From the NCBI GenBank assembly GCA_014529385.2, contig CM043963.1, positions 99,091,912 to 99,155,911 of the forward strand: a stretch of 64,000 nucleotides of DNA, in the 5' to 3' direction. Positions 1-10,559 of this stretch are shown in pieces. The notes under the pieces were generated by a model that was not told the DNA's origin, did not search any database, and was given only the letters and a program-made list of their open reading frames with translations. How positions within the stretch are numbered: the first letter of the stretch is position 1; each line of letters starts with the position of its first letter. This stretch comes from Adiantum capillus-veneris. Taxonomy: Eukaryota; Streptophyta; Polypodiopsida; Polypodiales; Pteridaceae. Position numbers and translations under genes: made by a program.

Positions 1-200
1 GTCTATGTATTGGTCGCCTCTGTCTCCACACGTTGTGTATTGGAAAGCTCTCAACTACTCCTAAGTGTGCTTGCTGCCACTGTGCGCATATTGATCAACA
101 ACTTCTTCTTCAATAGCAGCAGAGTCAACAACTATATCGCTTCTTGATCAAAAACTTCTCCAGCATCACCCAATGGGGTAATCAAGCTCATAGTTTGGTT

Positions 201-203
<3 letters not shown>

Positions 204-281
<78 letters not shown>
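204..281. repeat. Compound (CT)n(CA)n microsatellite
   Basis: About 23 CT units run directly into about 16 CA units. It lies just 5' of the AAA-ATPase relic. Translations through it are serine/leucine or threonine/histidine runs and are not genes. Confidence 0.95.
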
Positions 282-285
<4 letters not shown>

Positions 286-359
286 GTGCTTGTGCGCGTG
301 CACGCTTGTGCTTGTGCGTCTATTTGTGAAAGCATGTCTATGCATGATTCCTTCATTGG

Positions 360-2240
360 GTGGTTGGATACAGATCAATGGATGGTGTAGACGAAAATGT
401 CAAAGAGGATCAGACGAAGACGGGTAATGTGAAGGATCCTAAGTGGAGATGGCCTACTTGCGAGAAATGGTACTCCATGCTTGAGGGCGTATGGAAGAAG
501 AGACAAACAACCAAGGGCAAAGGCCTTCAAGATGGACTCCAATGCCCATTTGAGGTCACTACACTCATCAAGGAAAGAAGTGAAGAGCTTTCTGAAGTTA
601 ATGTTACAATCCATTCACTATATCTCTGCACTCAGAAGCCCAACATTGATGTCAAAGACCTCTTTGGCATATGAGACTCTCTCAAATACGAACTAAAGGA
701 TTTCCAATCCGAGTGCAGTTCCAAAGAAGAAGCTACTGAAGATGGGATCAATTGTGTTTCTGAAGAAAGAGAAGGTTGGTCAGATTCTCACATCTTTCTT
801 TTCTGCTCGTGACTCGCTCTCTCTTTCTGTTATATATGTGCACATGATTCACTACTTAATTTGTGTTCTGTAGGTGACAATGCGGCTGTTAATGGTAATG
901 GTAATGCTGAGCCTGATGGAAGAGTTGTTGCCCATGGTGTTAGTGATGGTGAGGAGGAACAAACCTTCTCTTGCCTACACCTTCACCACCTGCTACGGTT
1001 TCTTGAGACGAACATTTCAAAGATGTATCTGCCAAATTCAAGTGGGTAAAGCGGGAGGGCCGTGTCTCATACAACATGCTTTGGGCCTTCCTTTCTCTGG
1101 GCGTTGAAATTTTCCATCTCTGCAACATCTTTGGTCAAGCATACCATGCTGTGATAAGTGAGAAGGGACAGTATGACCATAAAAGCTGGGCACCATATGA
1201 AAATGGGTTTAAGATCAAGCTCAAGGTCATGGACTTTAATGGCTAATGCTACCGCCACTTCAACATGACCTAAAAGATTGGTGAGTGCCGTTCACATCTT
1301 TGCATGTCTATCCATGGTCTTTCTTTCCAAGCCAAGAAAGGGAAAACATGGCGGACCACCTAGGGCAGTGTGAACAACTCTTTTACAATTATGCAATGAA
1401 GGAGCCTTTTCTGTTCATGCATTTTCATGGTTCCCTGGGCTACTACAAAAGAAATTCCAATGGATGATTTCAGTTATGTCAGGTGAATGCCGAAAAACGA
1501 GTGATGGTGGATCTACTTAGCTTGGCCAAGGAAAACCCCGATTGGCCATTGGCCAATGCACATCTGTCATCCGAGCTGCTGAGAGGCCTTGGGGAAAAGG
1601 AAACATAAGAAGCAAAATCAGAGAAGGAAAGACAACTTACTAAAGAGGAGCTTCATCAGGCACCAACAGCAGTATATGGGTTTTCTTTCAGACTGAAGAG
1701 GTGGGGCTACTTCAATGTCGCGGGTGTCCGAGAGATAACCTTTGAGGATCAAGCATATGAGCAGCTGGTGATGAAGAGTGCCAAGAAAAAAGATAAGTTA
1801 AAGGCCATTTGGACCACTTATCTATTGGAAGAGAGTGGAAGGGGTAGAGGTGTATATGTTGTGGCTCAGAAGGGTGAAGGATGTGTGGTCCTATGTTCCG
1901 GGCCCCCTGGCACAGGCAAGACCTTGATAACGGAAATGCTAGTGGAGACTCTCCATAGGCCATTGTGGGCCGTCAGTGCCTTTGAGTTGGCGTAGGAGGC
2001 TGCGGAGCTAGAAAACAACTTGAGCCAAGTTCTTAACACATCATTATAGTGGTGTGCTATCATCCTCCTTGACGAGGCTAATGGGTACTTGGAGCGTCGA
2101 GCATTCAATGTGAATGTGAAGTGCAATCTCCTTACTAGAGTCTTGACTCTTCCTGTGTCTATTGGAATACTACGTTGGAGTCCTCTTCTTGACCATGAAC
2201 CGAGTGACTGCATTCGAAGCTACACTGGCAAGATTCTCTC
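360..2240 (+). pseudogene. Decayed AAA+ ATPase with DUF7025-like N-terminal region
   Basis: Relic of an AAA+ ATPase of a kind best known from fungi. Reading across frames, 1041-1250 gives a block with YNMLWAFLSLG and 1350-1510 a block ending VNAEKRVMVD, both resembling the DUF7025-type region before the AAA module. From 1680 come GFSFRLKRWGYFNV, then Walker A GPPGTGKT (near 1902), RPLWAVSAFELA, and Walker B AIILLDEANGYLERR (near 2055). Past a frameshift, LEYYVGVLFLTMNRV (near 2163) matches the sensor region. Stops at 1224, 1606, 1993 and 2047 and the frameshift make it non-functional. Candidate GT-AG introns are at 775-873 and from 1281. It ends at 2240 in a CT/CA microsatellite where PLE 1 begins. 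The AAA call is strong; the DUF7025 name is from memory. Confidence 0.8.
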
Positions 2241-2261
2241 TCTCTCTCTCTCTCTCTCACC

Positions 2262-2296
<35 letters not shown>
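2232..2296. repeat. (CT)n and (CA)n microsatellite at the AAA relic/PLE junction
   Basis: A CT run is followed by a short C-rich spacer and a CA run that ends exactly where the first PLE direct repeat begins. CT-then-CA order matches the other compound microsatellites in the window. Confidence 0.9.
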
Positions 2297-2301
<5 letters not shown>

Positions 2302-3152
2302 ATTGGACATTTGCCACATTTAGATAACAACCCATGATACCACACACACACACACACACACACAAAATATAGCACCATTTGGTTTTTTATAAAAATAACA
2401 AAAAAAGGACATAAATATTGATGACATGACATCAGAGATCTACTAATCCTTTAAACATGGCACAAGCAACTACGTCAATAGCAGAGGAATGATGGACGGG
2501 AGTGAAGACAAAGTGTGGCTCCAAGCAGTACACAATCGAAGTTTGTAATAAATAACAAGCCGGATAGATTTTTTTGTATAACATTTCCGGCATGGAACAA
2601 TTTTTTTATCTTTATGTTTCAATGGAAGACAACAAGCAAATGTACAAACTCTTGAATAAATCCTCATTCTCATTCTCATTATAATTTGAAAAATAAGTGG
2701 AAATCCTAAATAGTAGGGTATCTTTTAACATTCGATCGATGGACACACTAGCCCGAGAGAAATACTTGGACGTTCTGAGTTAATGCCCAGCGTACGATTT
2801 AAAAAAAAACGATGTTCGATATTTACTAGGCTGTCTTGTAGTAAATTCCAAATGATACAGCTTCCCCTGAGTAATTGTAATTCATAAAATTAAGTCCCTC
2901 ATTTTTTCCAAAGTTTCAAAGATAATATAGCCCTTTTTAAGGGGTGATAATTTGGTAAAGTCAAGCAAACCAATTAAAGATATCCGGTGGGTGGTGCAAC
3001 TTGCCCAAAATAAACAATAGAGAGTGTATAGCAGTAAACGCACCGCATGCATACTGTAGCTATAAAGCAGCTTGCACAAAGGGTTCTAACGCAAGGCTAA
3101 GCCTACGGTTCTGTAGCACACACACAAACACACACAGTGAGTTGAGCGATGG
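2297..3152 (+). repeat. Left pseudo-LTR of PLE 1
   Basis: Begins AGTATATTGGACATTTGCC right after a CA run and ends GTGAGTTGAGCGATGG. It is colinear with 8480-9336, with scattered substitutions and small indels and a visible difference of several percent. It includes an internal CA tract (about 2341-2363) that differs between copies. No hammerhead core (CTGANGA plus GAAA) was found on either strand by eye. Confidence 0.9.
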
Positions 3153-4512
3153 CAATTCATACACATGCTCACAAGCACTAGCGCAAGCAACCTGTACATC
3201 GTATCAGAAGCACTAGTAAAAGCTTTCAATACACGATGGGTGGTGGAGAATGCATACTCACGGGCCATCATCAAACGCAAGATAAGCAATACAAATTCGG
3301 GGCTGCCAAGCATACGGCGGATTGCCTTTTGGCACATAACAGAAGGTTAAAAAATACATTTTTTCGTTGCAAGGTTTATATTACACACATACACTCAATC
3401 ATATGCATAAGGGCTTGGCACAATACACCATACCATGAAATGGTTATGAACATCAGTATAGCCAAGAAAGAATGAGCGTTTTTTTCTTCCATACAAAAAC
3501 GTAATAGTACGTATCAAGCCATCTTTATATTGTATTCCTTCCATAAAAACCTAAAAGAAAAGTTAAAGCAATAGAAACAGTACACACACAAGCACATCCA
3601 TACTCATAAACGGTTTTTTGTAGTAGAATAAAGCATGGCCGTATCAAGGTTTTTGCGCACACACACATACATATACACATGGGCATACACACCGGGTCTT
3701 CACTACACACAATGAAGAAGGATTTCATGCAAAACAACACATACATATACAGACGGGCATACACACTGGGTATGCACTACACATGATGAAGAAGGATTTC
3801 ACGCAAAACAACACATTAACATGTATTCAAATACATGCAATAATATGCATAAGGTACATAGAATAGTATTTAAAACATAGTACTAATGGGCATACTATAA
3901 CTGATACCATTTTTGGTACAGTAACAAAGTTGGAGTGGTTTTAAACAAGCTTATAAATACACAAATGACGACGGCAAGTTTGGTTCAGGTACCAAGATAT
4001 ATATTGTCTTGATTGCGTACATAAGTTCTCTATATTTGCTGAACAAACATGTAGTTGATTTTAGAAATAGCACTGAAAGATTAGGATTAGCAGAGGTAAT
4101 TGATTAAGATATAGCATGTGAGCTATGAAAACCTCGTGTGAGGATAAATGATATAATGAATACTTATGGTGGTTTTTTAGAAAAAGAGTATTGGTACATA
4201 GGAAATACTGCCAAAATTTTCAAAATTTACAATGTAAGTACATAGCAGCACAAGAATTTAACAAAAAAAAATAAATTCAAGTAAATACTTAGGTATATGT
4301 ACCATAGTAGTAAACATTTGTAAAGCATAAAAAGATATATGAATATGCTCACAAATACTTATAAAGAGGGGCAAAAGAGGAAGCTCTAAAACATAGGATA
4401 CTAACTAAAGTACATGTGTCTAATTATTGTCAATAAATAGGGCTACAGGCAGACAGCTAGGATGAGTATCACTTAGGACATACTTAATCTCCAACGAATT
4501 CGGGACAAGCTT
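3153..4512 (+). other. 5' internal non-coding region of PLE 1
   Basis: AT-rich, CACA-rich sequence without a convincing reading frame, between the left pseudo-LTR and the SWIM ORF. Apart from the 74-bp duplication annotated separately, nothing was recognised. Confidence 0.5.
3665..3815. repeat. Tandem duplication, period about 74 bp
   Basis: Two adjacent copies share CATACATATACA, GGGCATACACAC and GATGAAGAAGGATTTCA-like blocks. The block GGGCATACACAC starts at 3681 and 3755, giving the period. Confidence 0.8.
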
Positions 4513-4791
4513 ATGGCTGCACATAGTAGGCAAAAGCCAATAGCAATTCGGAACCCTATCTCCAAACCATGTAAACCCATAAAATCTTTCAAAGACAGTA
4601 ATAGACCCTACTTCTATAGACGAGCTAAAGAAAACATAATATGTATGGTTGGGGTCTGGGATGTGACAACAATAACAAGCAATGGAAATTGCTTGATATA
4701 CATGTCACACATTCATGTTCTAGTTAATTGTACTTGTGGTTGGTTGGCATGTAAAGATTCGTGCTCTCATCTGATAGCAGTTCCGGCTTAA
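4513..4791 (+). CDS. SWIM zinc-finger ORF inside PLE 1
   Basis: An uninterrupted 92-residue frame ending in a SWIM signature: C73-x-C75-x8-C84-x-H86, in the context VNCTCGWLACKDSCSHLIAV. It is preceded by GVWDVTTITSNG and a beta-strand-like stretch, as expected upstream of the CxC. SWIM fingers bind DNA or protein and occur in MULE transposases, FAR1-like proteins and many plant SWIM-only proteins; the CTCGW form seems familiar from fern and bryophyte predictions (memory). The ORF is likely a fragment, because the start has no particular support. It lies 270 bp upstream of the PLE reading frame, in a different frame. It may be a separate PLE protein or a captured or nested MULE scrap. Confidence 0.55.
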   Translation: MAAHSRQKPIAIRNPISKPCKPIKSFKDSNRPYFYRRAKENIICMVGVWDVTTITSNGNCLIYMSHIHVLVNCTCGWLACKDSCSHLIAVPA

Positions 4792-5061
4792 ACTCCTACT
4801 TTGTCATGTATCAAAGTATCTTGTAATGAATTTTATATATCAAGAAATTCTTCTTTGTTTTGTTTTTTACACAATATGCTTTTGCAAACAGTATTTAAGT
4901 CTCTCAGTATATGATTCTAAATGATGGGATTTCAAATTCAAACACACATAAAATTACTCGGGATACCTTTGGTCAGGTATCCATCACATACTGAGAGAAC
5001 TTAATATTAGTATGATAATAATTCAAATGGTTTGTTTAATACTTATATGGTGATTGATTCA

Positions 5062-8000
5062 GGCTTTTTGAATTCCATCTCTCACTCATTTGGGATATGG
5101 TATAGAAGAAGACATTTCTGTTCCACCAATTGGTACCCAATGTATAATTTCTTGTTTCAAAGGTGTGGAATTCCACAAAAAATTGCTTGATTTTGAGAAA
5201 CAAGCTATAATCACCCACTCTATATCTGTTTTAAACACAGCTTCTGTCAATGACTAGCTCTCTTTACTGATTCTTTCTAGAAAAGAGAAGGATAGGCTTT
5301 TGGAGGCATTTAGTACCTTCCTAGCCAAATTACCCATTATTGATGCATAAGATAGCTCATATCTTGATTTTTATTTCACTTCTCTACCGACTATTGTGAA
5401 TGAGTTGTATTTCATCAATAACCTCCCTGTTGTCCCTATAGAAATTAAGCACTCAGAAAAGGTTATCAATCCCCTTCTAGATCTAGACCTTCTTGAAGAA
5501 GAAGAGAAAGAAGCGCTCAACTTTTTACCAGATGCAAATAGTTTATCCCTAAAAAGAGGGGTTTTTAAACTCTTTTCGGAAGTAATCTCACTACTACCAC
5601 CCAGGCAAGTTAAATTGGATGCTATTCGACTTGAACACAAGCTCTGAGATTATGAAATATTGAACCTTCGGGCACCATTTACAATTTCCTCGCTAGGTTT
5701 GCTTTGTAGCATTCCCATGGACATTGTAGAGCAATGTAAAACCCTTGCCTTACATTCCGAACATCTCTTATCACAAGATGTTCTCTTCAAGCTTAAGCAG
5801 GTCAAATTATCCGATGTGGATGGTAAAAAATGTCCAAGCTCTTCAATCATTGCTCGCACCAAGGGACTCTCTCTTATGGACATGGCAAAGGATCAAAAAT
5901 GATTTCTCAGAAACTGTTGGAATTCTTATAGACCCTTCCTCAAATGCCAATGCAAAAGAGTTGATTCAAATTCCAATTGTTCCTCTTCAATCATTTGGTT
6001 TGACCAATTTTTGTAGTATGTATTCCAGAATTTATCAAGGTTCTTTCAATTTTCATCAGGACTAGCACAAGTGTATGCCTTTTTAGCTTGGATGGCCTCA
6101 TTTCCAATAGAATTAAGGCATGTTGTAATCATTTATTATCAGTTTCATGAGCACATGCTAGAAGTAGCTAAAGGACTAGTCCTATAAACACCAGGGACTC
6201 CACTTCTCCAAAATCTACACAACACACCAGTATCCAACACAATTGAAACCTTACTTAAACCTCCAAAAGGTAGGGAACAATTAAAGAAGATTACACACAC
6301 ACCAAGCAGCATGGCATCAACAAGTAAGAAACCAAGGCAATTCAGAGGTTCTAAGGACTATGGAGATACTCCCAAGGCACTTGAATACTCAAATTTGAAG
6401 ACCATGTATGCACATGTACTACAAGAAATATTGGTTTGCTACATCTTGAACGCAATATTAGAATGCATGGAGATTTATTCACATTTTGTTTTGTAACAAA
6501 TATATGGACTTTATTAACCCTAAAGTATTTTTTCAAACAATGATAAATGATTGTCACATCAATACGGAATTGTCTAAAATGAGGATTTGTTTCGGTTGGA
6601 AATATACCAATAACCTGAACCATACTCTTTACAAACTAGCTTTGGTATTTGCTAAGGAGTTTGATGAAACACAACCAAGTGGATGCTTACTCATAAACGG
6701 TTCTCTAATTTTTTAGTTGACTTAGAACCCTTCGGAAAACATGTAATCACCACAGACCCTAACATAGCTAGACATAAAATTTTCCAAGAATTTATCAGGA
6801 AAGGATTAAACCCCATTCCATTAGTACCTATAAACTCTACCTCAATAGTAAGGGAACTTAGCAAAGTATGGAAGACTTTATGTACCCTCTTAGGATGTGA
6901 GGATAGTAAAGCTCATCACAATTATATCCATAGTTCAGTTAATGAGACCTTTTCCCAAAAGTTTCCTTATCACAGGAAAAACCAAACTCCATGGTACAAA
7001 ACCACAGACTTGATGGATGAAATTCAATATATTTTACAATATTTATTTATCTGTGGACTAGATAAATCAGCACAAACTGCGGTGTTCATATGTAAAAAAC
7101 TCATTCAACTAGCAACAAGAAGAAGATTAGAAACCCCTAAATTTTATCTTCTCTCTTCAAATGAAGAAGAAATTTGTCAAGCCATATGGTCTTATACCCA
7201 AGAAATTGGGTTAGAAACATCATTGGAGTACTCTCTCCCGTATCTTATGGGAAATTTTAAAATTCACAAAATGGACTTTAGATGGATCACTAATGCACAT
7301 AATTGTGTATTTACTCTTGCTACAACTATAATCACTAAATTACTCAAAGTATTAATACAAGGATTTAAAAAGTACACCGAAATCATACATAAAAAGCTAC
7401 GCACTTTTTCTGGGACACAAACCAATGGGTATTTGGATGATCAATAATCAATATGATTTTTTGATTAGTCTACCAAAACATATCACAAACATTCATTCAT
7501 TTGACGTAACATCCTGTTATGAAGCTATCCCTCATAAAGGCACGAATGGATTACTTGAGGTACTTGACAACATTATTAAACTCATAAAAACTTTGAAATA
7601 TCTTGGCTTTAAGAAATACCGCGAGCAGGTTGTGCTTACCAAAAAGAAAAGTGAAGTAGTCTGGACATTTGAATACTTACACAATATTGATGAATTTGTC
7701 GTTGACAATTGCTTTACAAAATTAAGTAAACATATTTATCGCCAAGAAAAAGGTATACCAATGGGGTATAACTGCTCTCCATTATGGTGTAATTTGTATT
7801 TGGTATGGCTTGAAATTGAATACACAAAAAAGTTATCTCGTCTTACATGGTATGATATAATGAAACCCTTCTGATATTTATGGAGATATATGGATGATCT
7901 GTTATTTGTCAATAATCCCTTTATTTTGCAATGTCTAAACCACAAAAAACCCTTGTCCCATGAGGACCCCTTTACAATTTACCCTTCAGACATTATTGGG

Positions 8001-8390
8001 ATCAAAGCAACACACAAGGGAAACCAAGTCACATATTTACATACATATATCCAATTATGTGAACCAATAGAAGGGGGGTATGTAACATACACCGCATGGA
8101 AAAAAGAAAAATTATCATGTACTAACGTTTTATTTATTCATGTAGTCAGTAATCGACCAAAAAGGATGGCATATAATGTATGCATATCATAGGTTATTCC
8201 CATACTGTACAATGCATCCCAAGAGTCATATATTGTAACAGACTTAAATAAACTTATTTCTATCTTTGTAGAGAATGGTTTCAAAAAAGAGAAGATTGTT
8301 ACATGTATTACAAACTTCATTGAAGAAAACAAATTTCCTGGCATTAGATTTACCATCAATACCTTAAAACATAGAATTGGTAGAGGATAG
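5062..8390 (+). pseudogene. Penelope-like reverse transcriptase with long N-terminal region
   Basis: Mostly one frame of about 1,100 codons, broken by stops (for example at 5645 and 7872) and frameshifts near 5895, 6060, 6486, 6700 and 7440. About 650 codons precede the RT and include acidic and basic stretches of no recognised family. A pre-RT block (KHVITTDPN then RKGLNPIP, near 6740-6830) resembles the Penelope-family element upstream of RT. RT motifs follow: PYLMGNFKIHK and DFRWITNAHN (near 7230-7290), FDVTSCYEAIPH with catalytic D at 7503, GIPMGYNCSP at 7752, and RYMDD with the DD at 7893-7898. SNRP and a VENGFKKEKIVTCITNF-type thumb region close it. The frame ends at TAG 8388-8390. No RNase H, integrase or GIY-YIG domain is present. 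Confidence 0.85.
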
Positions 8391-8421
8391 GTCCACTTGG
8401 TGGCCTATCCTCCACCAAGTG
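8384..8421 (+). other. Crossing inverted repeats at the 3' end of the PLE coding frame
   Basis: Two perfect inverted repeats are interleaved. AGGATAGG (8384-8391) pairs with CCTATCCT (8404-8411), and CACTTGGTGG (8394-8403) pairs with CCACCAAGTG (8412-8421). The order A-B-A'-B' is that of an H-type pseudoknot, but the linkers are only 2, 0 and 0 nt, so both full stems cannot form at once. Alternative hairpins or a partial pseudoknot are more realistic. It overlaps the RT stop codon. Confidence 0.75.
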
Positions 8422-8453
8422 TACCTTTTCTCAGGGATGGGGGAGGGCCACAC

Positions 8454-8556
8454 ACGCACACACACACACACACATAGAGAGTATATTGGACATTTGCCAC
8501 ATTTAGATAACAACCCATGATATTGCACGTGCGCACGCGCACACACACACACAATA
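8454..8556. repeat. CA-rich microsatellites at the right pseudo-LTR start
   Basis: A CA run (about 8454-8474) ends just before the right pseudo-LTR, and a CACGTGCGCACGCGC tract plus CA run (about 8525-8553) lies inside it. A CA run also abuts the left pseudo-LTR. Confidence 0.85.
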
Positions 8557-9336
8557 TAGCACCATTTGTTTTTATAAAAAAAAATAACCAAAAAAAGGAC
8601 ACAAATATTGATGACATGACACGAGAGATCTACTAATCCTTTAAACATGGCACGGGCAACTACGTCAATAGCAGAGGAATGATGGACGGGAGTGAAGACA
8701 AAGTATGGCTCCAAGCAGTACACAATTGAAGTTTGTAATAAATAACAAGCCGGACAGCTTTTTTTGTACAACATTTCCAGCATGGAATAGTTTTTTTATT
8801 TTTATGTTTTAGCGGAAGAAAACAAGAAAATGTACGAACTCTTGAATAAACAAATCCTCATTCTCAGTATCATTTGAAAAATAAGTGGAAATCCTAAATA
8901 GCAGGGTATTCTATAACATTCAATCAGTGGACACACTAGCCCAAGAGAAATACTTGGACATTCTGAGTTAATGCACAGTGTATGGTTTTAAAAAAAACGA
9001 TATTGGATATTTACTAGGCTGTCTTGTAGTTAATTCCAAATGATACAGCTTGCCCTGAGTAATTGTAATTCACAAAATTAAGTACCTCATTTTTTCCAAA
9101 GTTTCAAAGATAATATAGCCCTTTTTAAGGGGTGATAATTTGGTAAAGTCAAGCAACCAATTAAAGCATATCCAGTGGGTGGTGCAACTTGCCCCGAATA
9201 AACAATAGAGAAAACGTATATCAGTAAACGCACTGCATGCATACTATAGCTATAAAGCACCTGCGCAAAGGGTTGAAACGCAAGGCTGAAGCGGTTCTGT
9301 AGCGCACACAAACACACACAGTGAGTTGAGCGATGG
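8480..9336 (+). repeat. Right pseudo-LTR of PLE 1
   Basis: Direct, colinear copy of 2297-3152 sharing the same outer ends (AGTATATTGG and GTGAGTTGAGCGATGG). Differences include GCCTACGGTT against GCGGTT near the 3' end and the CA tract. Sequence beyond 9336 does not match that beyond 3152, which fixes the boundary. Confidence 0.9.
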
Positions 9337-9399
9337 AAGTCATTCTTGTCTAGCTTCTCACTAACAATGGCTAAAAACTGCTTCTTCGTCATCACTACT

Positions 9400-9780
9400 C
9401 AAAATGATGATAAGGTCTACAAAACATAAGTAGGAAATATAACATAATGAGAGACTATGTACAATAGTCAATATGAAACCACTGGTGAGTGACCTAACAA
9501 GATAAGTGGCCATCCCTCTCGCTAGATAGACCATGTCAACAAAATCCAATTGTAGCACCAATGGTGATGAACCTTATGTACGCTATCTCGTGCCAATGAT
9601 AAATGTAGGCAAGATGTCATCTTGGTTTATACCATGTCTTGAGATTGATATGTTAACATCCTCTCCCCCTCTCTCTCCCCTTCAATTGCACACTCTGGTG
9701 ACACATGTAGGCTTTATAAGTTTAGGGCCACATGGATATAGTAAAACCATCGCTTTAAGCACTTGAGATGATTTTAAAGA
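9400..9780 (+). repeat. Dispersed repeat family B, copy 1
   Basis: Shares GGTCTACAAAA, CACTGGTGAGTGA, AAGTGGCCATCCCTC and a TTGAGATTGATATG...AACATCCTC block, in the same order, with 29348-29620. Divergence is considerable. The family was not identified; an LTR or leader of a retroelement is possible. Confidence 0.55.
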
Positions 9781-10131
9781 AAGACCTTCCATACTAAAAC
9801 TAATTACTGGTTTTAATACATGATTTTGGAATTTTCAGCAATGGTAGTTAGATTATAAGCTCCTCATGCAATTGATAAATCTCAAAGATGACAATTCTTG
9901 AAGGGCTATTGTGAAACCAATCACTTCGTCACGTTATGGGTGATAAAGTTACTCAATTATGCTTTCTAAATGGTCAGTGGCCATGTTCACATGGTCCTTT
10001 ACATATATCATAGAAGAATTATAACTCATAGAATAGATCTGCTGCTCTAGAATCAATGATTTACTTATAGTATACCTGCACTAGCTTGGAAAAATAATAG
10101 AGTACAAATATATTAGAAATGTGGTGTCCGG

Positions 10132-10345
10132 CTAGGTGGGCACCCATATACTGAAATGTCCAAACACTCCCCCCCTTTCTAGCTCGTGTAGTCCCTTGAT
10201 ACAACCATGTGAAATATTATCGTTAGGATTGTCTTCAACTTTGTCTTTAAGGTCAGTCTTTAGCTTTGAAATTGCTTTGTAGTTTATGACACTCCCCCCT
10301 TCCTTGAGTGATTCATATTTGTTGTGTTCTGGTTGATACGTGAGT
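10132..10345 (-). other. Minus-strand retroelement boundary with two polypurine tracts
   Basis: On the minus strand AAAGGGGGGGAGTG (10165-10178) is followed by TGTTTGGACATTTC, a layout like a polypurine tract before a 3' LTR. A second similar tract, AAGGGGGGAGTG, lies at 10290-10301. The sequence between reads GLHELERGG just before the first tract, reminiscent of copia polyprotein ends. No matching second LTR was found. Confidence 0.35.
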
Positions 10346-10559
10346 TGGGCTCCTATTGTTGAGGAAATTTTGCATTTAGTTGTGCATTCTCCTTTTTGTT
10401 CCCACTTTTGGTAGTGAAGATGGCTATTGGTGTTGCTTGTCTTTTTGGGAACTGAGCCTCTTTGTGTATTTGACTTTATGATGGATCTTGCCATTAGGTT
10501 TTACTGCAATATGAGTCCTTTGTAACATTTCACCAACTTTGAAGCACTATGTGAGCTCC

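Larger units (their letters stand above)
2297..9336 (+). mobile_element. PLE 1: Penelope-like retroelement with direct pseudo-LTRs
   Basis: A unit of about 7.0 kb bounded by direct repeats of 856 and 857 bp. It contains a 5' non-coding stretch, a SWIM zinc-finger ORF (4513-4791) and a long pseudogenised RT frame (5062-8390). The RT motifs are of Penelope type, not LTR-retrotransposon type: FDVTSCYEAIPH, GIPMGYNCSP and RYMDDLLFVNN, with no RNase H or integrase. Direct repeats around the RT fit the pseudo-LTR (pLTR) arrangement known for Penelope elements. Only about 90 bp separate the end of the RT frame from the right repeat, so no GIY-YIG endonuclease is present. I saw no clear target-site duplication. 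The insertion lies at the end of the AAA relic. Confidence 0.8.

Noticed and set aside
132-356. Open frames through microsatellites (Cys-Val, Arg-Glu, Ser-Leu and Thr-His runs), also at 2220, 27844, 40303, 46554, 49452, 52208, 56474 and 63121
   Set aside because: They are translations of dinucleotide repeats with no flanking domain.
1866-2213. 115-codon minus-strand open frame opposite the AAA relic
   Set aside because: It is the shadow of the Walker A to Walker B coding region on the plus strand.
2297-3152. Hammerhead ribozyme in the PLE pseudo-LTR
   Set aside because: Expected from other PLEs, so I searched both strands of both copies by eye for CTGANGA with a GAAA partner. The nearest (CTGAGTA near 9055) breaks the core. 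A covariance search would be decisive.
3199-3211. TCGTATCAGAAGC as an LTR-type primer-binding site
   Set aside because: It lies about 47 bp inside the direct-repeat end, has mismatches, and the RT is of Penelope type, which does not use tRNA priming.
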